Below, piece by piece: positions 1-5,640 of a DNA stretch of 6,883 bases. Both the position numbers and the translations under genes were made by a program. Source of the DNA: an uncultured Bacteroidia bacterium (lineage in GTDB: Bacteria; Bacteroidota; Bacteroidia; Bacteroidales; UBA932); the NCBI GenBank assembly GCA_902767355.1, contig CACXHG010000163.1, positions 1 to 6,883 of the forward strand, read 5' to 3'. Below the pieces are notes generated by a model, which was not told the origin of the DNA, searched no databases, and saw nothing but the letters and a program-made list of their open reading frames with translations. How positions within the stretch are numbered: the stretch's first letter is position 1; each line of letters starts with the position of its first letter.

Positions 1-639
1 GCCGGCCCCGAAACGCTGGTGGTTCTGATCCAGAACGGCATCGGTATGGAAGACGACCTGCAAAAGGCGATGCCCGGGCTGCAGATCGCGGCGGCCACAG
101 CATTTATCTGTTCGTCCAAAACCGGCCCCGGTCACATCTGCCACATGGACTACGGCAGCCTCACGATTGCAAACTATTCCTGCCGCGACACTGCCAGACT
201 GGAGGCTTTGGTAAGCGACTTCAAAGACTCCGGCGTGGAAACCTACACCGCCGATTATCTCCTGGCCCGCTGGCGCAAGGCGGTGTGGAATATGCCCTTC
301 AACGGGATGACGGTGGCCCTTAATACATCCACCGCGGAACTGCTTGCCAATCCCGCCACCCGACGGCTGGTCCGCGAGCAGATGCTGGAAGTAATAGGAG
401 CGGCCAGGGCCTGTGGCGTTGAGGCTCTGGACGAGGCATTTGCCGACAAACAGCTGGCCGCAACCGACAGGATGACCCCTTACAAACCCTCGATGAAGCT
501 GGACTACGACAACGGCCGCCCCATGGAGATAGATTATCTCTATTCGCGCCCGATTGCAATGGCCGCCGCTGCCGGATATGCGATGCCACGGCTTGAAATG
601 CTGGAAGCCCAGCTGAGATTCCTTTCGAACAATCAATAA
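1..639 (+). CDS. panE: 2-dehydropantoate 2-reductase (ketopantoate reductase), C-terminal part
   Basis: Cut by the left edge; frame 1 is open from base 1 and 212 residues are visible. The enzyme reduces 2-dehydropantoate to pantoate with NADPH in the cytoplasm, a step toward pantothenate and coenzyme A. What is seen: the QNGIG loop (visible residues 11-15) that ends the Rossmann part; the WRKAVWN segment with K93 and N97, matching the catalytic Lys and Asn of E. coli PanE by my recollection; and PSMKLDYDNGRPMEID with E176, matching its substrate-binding Glu. Spacing between these residues fits the family. The NADPH-binding GxGxxG region (about 85-90 residues) lies outside the window. The stop is 9 bp before the next gene, so it probably opens or sits inside an operon. 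Family is secure. That it is the biosynthetic enzyme, rather than a paralogue with another keto-acid substrate, is inferred. Confidence 0.9.
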   Translation, partial: AGPETLVVLIQNGIGMEDDLQKAMPGLQIAAATAFICSSKTGPGHICHMDYGSLTIANYSCRDTARLEALVSDFKDSGVETYTADYLLARWRKAVWNMPFNGMTVALNTSTAELLANPATRRLVREQMLEVIGAARACGVEALDEAFADKQLAATDRMTPYKPSMKLDYDNGRPMEIDYLYSRPIAMAAAAGYAMPRLEMLEAQLRFLSNNQ

Positions 640-648
640 TCCTATATT

Positions 649-906
649 ATGAAAAAAGTTATTCTTTGGATAGTCGGCATTCTGGCCGCACTTTGTATTG
701 CCGGCGCCTATCTGAAGGCGCACAGCGGTATTCTCACTCTGGAAGAGGCTCAGGAATGCCTGGCGCAGGTGCACTGGAAAGACCTGGTGTGGGAAAACGG
801 AACTGTGGAGGATACCCAGTACAGCAACGTGTATGACCAGCAGAACATCACGCTGGACCTGCGCAACTGGAACGACTACGAGACCACTGTCCATTTTGCA
901 TTGTGA
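649..906 (+). CDS. Small membrane-anchored or exported protein of unknown function (85 aa)
   Basis: I do not recognise this protein. It starts MKK and has one hydrophobic segment at about residues 4-22, followed by a polar, acidic, tryptophan-containing domain of about 60 residues (W43, W48, W74) with no cysteine motif. The hydrophobic segment could be an uncleaved anchor or a signal peptide; Cys16 is preceded by Leu, so it does not make a lipobox. The tail would face the periplasm. It is probably a real gene: it begins 9 bp after the ketopantoate reductase stop, and its TGA overlaps the ATG of the NUDIX gene, which suggests translational coupling. The downstream frame closes at once after the stop, so there is no sign of a frameshifted longer protein. 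Confidence 0.7.
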   Translation: MKKVILWIVGILAALCIAGAYLKAHSGILTLEEAQECLAQVHWKDLVWENGTVEDTQYSNVYDQQNITLDLRNWNDYETTVHFAL

Positions 907-908
907 TG
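904..908 (+). other. Stop/start overlap TGATG
   Basis: The TGA of the small protein (904-906) shares its last base with the ATG (906-908) of the NUDIX gene. A GTG in the same frame at 903 is an alternative start one codon earlier, but ATG is the better choice. No Shine-Dalgarno sequence is visible upstream, so reinitiation by terminating ribosomes is plausible. Confidence 0.7.
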
Positions 909-1463
909 GAAAACACTATAAACGAAGATGGCAAGTGGGAGGTGCTTCAGAGTGAGTATCTCGTGAAAAAAGCGCCGTGGCTTACTGCAAGGTGTGATGT
1001 GTGTCGCCTGCCGGACGGCCGCGTCAACGACCATTATTACGTGCTGGAATACCCGGACTGGGTGAATGTGATAGCCATAACTTCCAGCGGGCAGTTCGTG
1101 CTGGAGCGCCAGTACCGCCACGGCCTGGGCAACACCTGCTTCGAGCTTCCCTGCGGGATGATAGAGCCGGGGGAGACGCCGCTTCAGGCGGCACGGCGCG
1201 AGCTTCTGGAGGAGACCGGCTATGCCGGCGGCACCTGGCAGCAGTGGATGACGCTGGCTCCCAATCCGGCCACCAGCAACAACCTGGCCCACAGCTTTCT
1301 GGCTGTAGGCGTGGAGAAGGTGGCTGGGCAGGACCTGGACCCTACCGAAGACATCGAGGTCTTTCTCAAAAGCCCGGAATATGTGCGCCAGCTGCTGGAA
1401 AACAACCAGATCTTGCAGGCCCTGATGGCCGCGCCTCTATGGAAATATTTTAACCAAAAATAA
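906..1463 (+). CDS. NUDIX hydrolase, ADP-ribose/ADP-sugar pyrophosphatase type
   Basis: A 185-residue cytoplasmic enzyme expected to hydrolyse a nucleoside diphosphate linked to another group, with Mg2+. The NUDIX box is complete: G84, E90, R98-E99, E102-E103, G105-Y106, matching GX5EX7REUXEEXGU. The layout resembles ADP-ribose pyrophosphatases: an N-terminal beta region (residues about 10-60), the strand FVLERQYRHGLG before the box, then APNPATSNNLAHSFLA (118-133) after it, where this subgroup carries its Pro-containing substrate loop. Length is normal for that subgroup. The exact substrate (ADP-ribose, another ADP- or GDP-sugar, or a damaged nucleotide) cannot be read from the sequence. It overlaps the upstream small gene and sits 7 bp before the serine hydrolase gene, so it is co-transcribed with both. 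Confidence 0.92.
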   Translation: MENTINEDGKWEVLQSEYLVKKAPWLTARCDVCRLPDGRVNDHYYVLEYPDWVNVIAITSSGQFVLERQYRHGLGNTCFELPCGMIEPGETPLQAARRELLEETGYAGGTWQQWMTLAPNPATSNNLAHSFLAVGVEKVAGQDLDPTEDIEVFLKSPEYVRQLLENNQILQALMAAPLWKYFNQK

Positions 1464-1470
1464 AAGGACT

Positions 1471-2505
1471 ATGAAAAGATTCTTCTTCTTGTTTGCGGCG
1501 GCCATCCTGACTCTGGCCGGCTGCGCACCCAAAGACAGCAGCCGTCTGCCGCGCGGCAAGGCCGAGGCGGGGCAGCAGGAAGCCTTCGAGGCCTGGCTCA
1601 AGGCCGAGGCAGATGCCGGACAGACCATACACAGCGCAATGCTGCTGCAGCACGGCAAGGTGATTGCCGAGCGATGGATGGAGCCTGCGGCACCGGACAG
1701 CGCGCACGTAATGCACTCTGTGAGCAAGACGTTCACCTCTATCGCCGTGGGCTTTGCGGTGAGCGAAGGCCTGCTCGAGCTGGACGACCACCTGGTGGAT
1801 TTCTTCCCCGACAAGCTCCCTGCAGAGCTGAGTGACAATATGCGCGCCATCACCGTGCGCGACCTGCTCACCATGAGCTGCGGCCACGAGGCGGAGCATA
1901 CCAACGAGATACGCTACGACGAGAGCGAGCCCGACTGGGTTAAGCATTTCCTGTCCTTTCCCGTGGAGCGCCGGCCCGGTACTTTTTTCTGCTACAACAC
2001 GATAGGCACCTACATGCTCTCTGCCATAGTCACCAAGGTCACCGGCGAGAAGATTGTGGACTACCTGCAGCCGCGCCTCTGGGAACCTCTCGCGATTGAA
2101 AAACCCTATTGGAAAGAGTGCCCCCAAGGCATTAACTTCGGAGGCTGGGGCCTGTATCTCAAAACCGAAGACATGGCCAAGACCGGGCAGATGCTGCTCC
2201 AGAGGGGCCAGTGGAAGGGTAAACAGGTGCTGCCGGCAGAGTGGGTTGCCGAGATGAGCAAGTGCCAGATAGACAACCGCCCGGAAGGCTTCGACCCCGC
2301 CACCGACACCCGCCCCGACTGGCATCAGGGCTACTGCTATCAGATGTGGCGCTGCCGCCACAATGCCTATCGCGCAGACGGTGCCTACGGCCAATATATA
2401 ATAGTTATGCCCGAGAAGGACGCCGTGATGGCCATTACGGCAGAAGTGGCTGACATGCAGGTCGAAATAGGCCTGGTGTGGGATTACATCCTGCCGGTGC
2501 TTTAG
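1471..2505 (+). CDS. Lipoprotein serine hydrolase, class C beta-lactamase/PBP-like family
   Basis: A 344-residue envelope protein. Residues 1-17 are a lipoprotein signal peptide with lipobox L15-A16-G17-C18, so the mature protein is expected to be lipid-anchored at Cys18. The serine hydrolase fold shows S83-V-S-K86 (the SxxK nucleophile and base), Y175-N176 (the YxN-like second motif), and G304-A-Y-G-Q308 before IIVMPEKDAVMAI, the position of the third (KTG/HxG-like) motif. The third motif lacks a Lys or His, which is common in esterase- or peptidase-like members. The real substrate could be a peptide, an ester or a cell-wall fragment; antibiotic hydrolysis should not be assumed. The start is ATG 7 bp after the NUDIX stop, with AAAAGGA just upstream. 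It ends the plus-strand operon and converges on the receptor gene. Confidence 0.9.
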   Translation: MKRFFFLFAAAILTLAGCAPKDSSRLPRGKAEAGQQEAFEAWLKAEADAGQTIHSAMLLQHGKVIAERWMEPAAPDSAHVMHSVSKTFTSIAVGFAVSEGLLELDDHLVDFFPDKLPAELSDNMRAITVRDLLTMSCGHEAEHTNEIRYDESEPDWVKHFLSFPVERRPGTFFCYNTIGTYMLSAIVTKVTGEKIVDYLQPRLWEPLAIEKPYWKECPQGINFGGWGLYLKTEDMAKTGQMLLQRGQWKGKQVLPAEWVAEMSKCQIDNRPEGFDPATDTRPDWHQGYCYQMWRCRHNAYRADGAYGQYIIVMPEKDAVMAITAEVADMQVEIGLVWDYILPVL

Positions 2506-2507
2506 GG

Positions 2508-4943
2508 CTACATACCTCCCATGCCGCCTCCGGTGCCAGATGGAATGATGCTGTCACCGGAGGTGCTCTGTTCTATGTCGTCGTTGTTGATGCTGCGCTT
2601 AACCTTCTTGCTGCCGCCGCGCATCTGTCCGAAGCTGTAGCTGAGGTGTATGCCGATATTCTGGACGGGGATCTTTATGATGCTCTCGCTGGCAAAGTCC
2701 TCGCCTTCGGACCACTCGTGAATTGTCAGGTTACGTGAGAACAGGGGCGTCATGCCCTGGAGGTTGACACTCAGCCTGTCGCCGAAGAAGGTCTTGGTCA
2801 GGCCCAGCATGCCAAAGCTGAAGGGTGATCCGTGGCCTTGGAGGGAGATGTCTCCACCGTGGATGAAGGTGTTCAGACTCAGGCGCATATTCCAGAAAAT
2901 CGAGGTCTGGAAGCCGGCGAAGACGTGGCTGTCAAAGCCGGAATTGCGTGCATCCAGCTCTTTGCTGCTGTAGATGTCGTAATCTATGTCTCCGTTGATA
3001 TAGAGGCGTGTGGCGCTGTTGATGTTCCAGTTGGCAAAGATGTCCAGTCCGGTGCTGCTCTGGCTCACTATGTTGCCGTAGGTGGTGTTGGGGACGCTGC
3101 CGTCGTAGAAAGAATACTGCTCGATTCCGCCACTGCCGAGGCGTTCGCGCAGCTTGACGCTCAGAACCCATTTGGGGCTGGCAAAGTTGTAGCCGAAGGC
3201 TATGCGGTGATTCTTCTCGGCCTGGATGTCGGGGTTGCCGTAGGATTTGGCATTGGGGTCGGCCTGGTCCACATAGGGGTTCAGGGAGTTGATGCCGGGG
3301 CGGCGGATGCGCATGTTATAGCTCAGGCTCAGGTTGCTCGTCGGGGAGAGGTTCCACTGCAGGCTGGCGTTGGGCACCAGGTTGCCGTAGTTGATGTCGA
3401 AATTCTTGTCCGCCAGGTCATAATCGACCATCTGGAAAGTGTGTTCATAGCGCAATCCGGCGGTCATCACCAGTTTGCTGATGGTGGCGGTATATTCGGT
3501 ATAAGCGGCACCTATGTGGTTATAATAGTCGTAGATGCTCTGTATGCCGTTGTAGGCGTCGTCCGCGCTGTTGTGGCGGAAGATATACTTCAGGCCGCTG
3601 GAGAGCGTCTGGCCCGGGCCGACGGGGGAGGTGAAGTCGGTCTGGAAAGTGTGCTCGGAAGAGATGTCGTCTGTCACGGAGCTGCGTTTTTCCCGGCGTC
3701 CGTCGTCGTAGGTCATGTCAAAATTGTTGTGGCCTTTCTGCGGACGGCCGGAATACTGGTATGAGAGGGTCAGGGTCTTGTCTTTGCTGTCGGCAAAAGT
3801 ATGCTGGTAGTCGAAGCTGGCGTTGATGAAACTCATGCTCATCATGTTGTCGGTAGATTGCATGTAGCCGCCAGCCGGCTCGCCTGCAACGATATATTCC
3901 GTGCGGGCTCCGTCGCTTATGGAGTTGTGCTTGAAGTGGTGCATGCCCACGCTCAGGTTGAACAGGTTCAGGCTGTCCGGCTCGAAGCCCACGCTCAGGT
4001 TGCCGAACATTCCGCCGCCCTTGCGCTCGGATGCGTCGGAAGTGCTTTTGATGGTCGTCTGGGAAGATTTGTAGGTGGTGGTGCTCAGAGCCTGGATGCC
4101 GTCTGCGCTTTCGAGCATGCCGTGCAGGTTTGCCCCGAAGGTCCATTTGCCTTTCTGCGCGTTGATGCTCAAGCCGCCGTCTTTGCGGCCGCGGGTGTCG
4201 ATGCCGGCATTGACGGTGCCGTATATCCCGTCCTTGACCATATTATTGCCGCTGGGGCCGCCCATAGTCTTGATGTCCAGGATGCCGCCGGTGCCCTCGG
4301 CATCGTATTTCGCACCGGGATTGGTGACCACCTCGATGCTCTTGATTAGGCTGGCGGGCATCACCTTGAACATCTGCGAAGGGCTGTTGCTCAGCATCTG
4401 GTTAGGCCGGCCGTCTACATAGACCTTGAAAGACGAGCTGCCGTTCACGGTGATATTGTCCTGCGCATCCACGGTCACCATGGGCACCTTGCGCAGCAAA
4501 TCCAGCGCCGTCAGGCTCTTGGCATCTATGTCATGCTCCACATCGTAGCTGAGGCGGTCGGCGTCTATCTTGACCAGCGTCCGGAGTGCGGATACGGACG
4601 ATTCCTTGAGCGTTTCGGCGTCGTTTTCCATAAGGAATTCGCCCAAGTCTATTGCTCCGCCCCCGGCTGTGAACCCGTGCTCTATGGTCTTGCGGCCCAG
4701 GTTCTCTATCTTCAGGCTGAGCGGTCCGCTGGCGCTGGTCTTGAGCAGGAACGCTCCGAGGGAATCCGTGATGGTATAGGTAATGCTTTCGCCCGAGCGG
4801 AGCAGCTGTACAATGGCGGCGACTTCGCCCTCGCGGGTTTCGGCGTCCAGCACTTTGCCGCTAATTTGGGTCTGTGCAAAGGCGACGCCGCCAATCGACA
4901 TCAGTGCGGCTGCGGCGATAAGGAATATTGTGGCTTTTCTCAT
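2508..4943 (-). CDS. Outer-membrane beta-barrel receptor-like protein (TonB-dependent receptor family, carboxypeptidase-regulatory-like N-terminus)
   Basis: An 811-residue outer-membrane protein. Domains: signal peptide 1-23 (cleavage after A21-F-A23); carboxypeptidase-D regulatory-like beta-sandwich about 25-105 (starting QISGKVLDAET); plug about 120-226 including VYVDGRPNQML and NPGAKYDAEGTGGILDIKT (208-226), a strong family signature; then a barrel to about 775 with LNPYVDQADPN..YGNPDIQAEKNHRI (554-581) and many alternating aromatic strands. This fits the Bacteroidota OMP_b-brl_3 type, not SusC. A basic, Ser/Gly-rich tail ending GTGGGMGGM follows the last strand, as is usual in this group. 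The substrate is unknown, and no SusD-like or transport partner lies beside it. The chosen ATG (4941-4943) gives the signal peptide; an in-frame upstream ATG at 5063 would lie beyond the promoter and inside the divergent gene. The length is normal and no breaks are seen. Confidence 0.9.
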   Translation of the reverse strand: MRKATIFLIAAAALMSIGGVAFAQTQISGKVLDAETREGEVAAIVQLLRSGESITYTITDSLGAFLLKTSASGPLSLKIENLGRKTIEHGFTAGGGAIDLGEFLMENDAETLKESSVSALRTLVKIDADRLSYDVEHDIDAKSLTALDLLRKVPMVTVDAQDNITVNGSSSFKVYVDGRPNQMLSNSPSQMFKVMPASLIKSIEVVTNPGAKYDAEGTGGILDIKTMGGPSGNNMVKDGIYGTVNAGIDTRGRKDGGLSINAQKGKWTFGANLHGMLESADGIQALSTTTYKSSQTTIKSTSDASERKGGGMFGNLSVGFEPDSLNLFNLSVGMHHFKHNSISDGARTEYIVAGEPAGGYMQSTDNMMSMSFINASFDYQHTFADSKDKTLTLSYQYSGRPQKGHNNFDMTYDDGRREKRSSVTDDISSEHTFQTDFTSPVGPGQTLSSGLKYIFRHNSADDAYNGIQSIYDYYNHIGAAYTEYTATISKLVMTAGLRYEHTFQMVDYDLADKNFDINYGNLVPNASLQWNLSPTSNLSLSYNMRIRRPGINSLNPYVDQADPNAKSYGNPDIQAEKNHRIAFGYNFASPKWVLSVKLRERLGSGGIEQYSFYDGSVPNTTYGNIVSQSSTGLDIFANWNINSATRLYINGDIDYDIYSSKELDARNSGFDSHVFAGFQTSIFWNMRLSLNTFIHGGDISLQGHGSPFSFGMLGLTKTFFGDRLSVNLQGMTPLFSRNLTIHEWSEGEDFASESIIKIPVQNIGIHLSYSFGQMRGGSKKVKRSINNDDIEQSTSGDSIIPSGTGGGMGGM
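2525..2565. repeat. Inverted repeat able to form a hairpin at the convergent gene junction
   Basis: CCTCCGGTG at 2527-2535 is repeated in reverse complement as CACCGGAGG at 2555-2563. After a C/T mismatch, three more pairs (2537-2539 with 2551-2553) continue the stem, leaving an 11-base loop at 2540-2550. It lies 21 bp beyond the serine hydrolase stop and inside the last codons (about residues 794-806) of the opposing receptor gene. No T-run follows on either strand, so it is not a classical intrinsic terminator. It may mark or protect the 3' end of the upstream mRNA, or merely reflect the repeated Ser-Gly codons of the receptor tail. Confidence 0.4.
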
Positions 4944-4952
4944 ATATTTCTG

Positions 4953-4984
4953 TTTGTTGCGGCGGCAAAAATAAGGTATATTTG
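4953..4984 (+). promoter_or_regulatory. Bacteroidota-type promoter of the phosphatase/AddB-like unit
   Basis: TTTG at 4953-4956, a 20-base spacer, then TATATTTG at 4977-4984 match the known sigma-ABfr consensus TTTG-N19-21-TAnnTTTG exactly. Transcription should begin near 4988-4992, leaving about 20 bases before the ATG at 5011. This also argues against the in-frame TTG at 4990 as start, since it would sit at the transcript's 5' end. The spacer contains the divergent receptor promoter's -7 element. Confidence 0.75.
4966..4973 (-). promoter_or_regulatory. Candidate -7 element of the receptor gene promoter
   Basis: Read on the minus strand this is TATTTTTG, an exact match to the Bacteroidota -7 consensus TAnnTTTG. 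It would start transcription near 4958-4962, giving a leader of only about 15-19 bases before the ATG at 4943. No TTTG is present at the -33 spacing (the minus strand there reads GGGT), so this is a half-supported promoter that may be weak or need an activator. The leader is A-rich just before the ATG with no Shine-Dalgarno sequence. Confidence 0.45.
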
Positions 4985-5010
4985 TAAAATTGTACCCCGT
5001 ATCTGCAAAA

Positions 5011-5640
5011 ATGGTGCTCGATAATTTGATATCCATTGACCGCCAGCTGTTTCTGGCTGTCAACAGCGCTTGGACGCCTTTCCTGGACGCGGTGATGAAG
5101 CCGCTCTCGGCGGTAGCCGTCTGGATTCCGATGTATCTTCTGCTGGCTGTGCTGTGCTTTTTCCCAAAGTCCTATTCCGCCCGGGGCGGAGCATACGCCC
5201 TGAAGCGTCCTGTCCGGCGGGATAAATTCTGGCTGGCGGCGCTGGCTGCAGTCGGGATATGCATACTTGGCTATCTGGCCTGCGACTGGGGCTCGAATCT
5301 GGTCAAAGCGCTGGTGGCCAGGCCGCGGCCAGGCTACGACGCGGTGGCTTCTGCCGGGCGTTTTCCGACAGGCACCGGCAGTCCCTACGGCTTTTTCTCG
5401 GCCCACGCCGCCAATACCTTCTGCTTTGCCATGCTCATTTCTGGCATTCTGGGCCACCGCTGGCTGCGCATTGTGCTGCTGGTTTGGGCGGCCCTGGTCT
5501 CTTACAGCAGGATATATCTGGGCTATCACTTTCCGCTGGACGTGGCGGTCGGAATAATTTATGGGATATGTGTAGCAATTCTACTCACTTGCGTGTATAA
5601 ATTTGCCATCGACACAATTGCAAACAAATACAGAGAATGA
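5011..5640 (+). CDS. PAP2-family membrane phosphatase (lipid or undecaprenyl pyrophosphate phosphatase type)
   Basis: A 209-residue integral membrane enzyme of the type 2 phosphatidic acid phosphatase family, which removes phosphate from lipid phosphates or pyrophosphates such as undecaprenyl pyrophosphate or lipid A. The three catalytic motifs are present: K99-x6-R106-P107; S130-A-H132 (in FFSAHAANTF), where the usual SGH is SAH; and S166-R167-x5-H173-x3-D177. Hydrophobic segments lie at about 33-51, 74-92, 135-149, 151-166 and 178-197. A basic loop (about 53-72, rich in Arg/Lys) separates the first two. The ATG at 5011 is preferred because the promoter lies just upstream and because family members start close to the LDxLIxIDxxLFLxxN sequence. 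Its stop overlaps the next gene. The substrate is not determinable here; cell-wall lipid carrier recycling is a reasonable guess. Confidence 0.9.
   Translation: MVLDNLISIDRQLFLAVNSAWTPFLDAVMKPLSAVAVWIPMYLLLAVLCFFPKSYSARGGAYALKRPVRRDKFWLAALAAVGICILGYLACDWGSNLVKALVARPRPGYDAVASAGRFPTGTGSPYGFFSAHAANTFCFAMLISGILGHRWLRIVLLVWAALVSYSRIYLGYHFPLDVAVGIIYGICVAILLTCVYKFAIDTIANKYRE
5637..5640 (+). other. Stop/start overlap ATGA
   Basis: The ATG of the AddB-like gene (5637-5639) overlaps the TGA of the phosphatase gene (5638-5640). This four-base overlap is a common sign of translational coupling, and it fixes the start of a gene that otherwise has no visible ribosome-binding site beyond a purine-rich AGAGA. 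Confidence 0.8.

Noticed and set aside
1450..2394. Minus-strand open frame of 314 codons opposite the serine hydrolase gene
   Set aside because: The plus strand carries a lipobox and serine hydrolase motifs in order. The antisense product has no family features.
3431..3653. 13-base direct repeat TCTGGAAAGTGTG at 3431-3443 and 3641-3653
   Set aside because: Both copies encode the same short HTFQ sequence in neighbouring barrel strands. This is expected from coding repetition and is not a mobile or regulatory repeat.
2832..3764. Plus-strand open frame of 310 codons opposite the receptor gene
   Set aside because: It is Val/Ala/Gly-rich with no recognisable motif and lies wholly antisense to an intact receptor domain structure. 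It is a frame shadow caused by GC-rich codon use.
4990..5010. TTG start for the phosphatase seven codons upstream of the ATG
   Set aside because: It coincides with the predicted transcription start, leaving no leader, and the ATG at 5011 fits the family's N-terminus.
4944..5063. Longer receptor start at 5063, adding 40 N-terminal residues
   Set aside because: It would place the signal peptide internally, overlap the divergent phosphatase gene and begin upstream of the candidate promoter.
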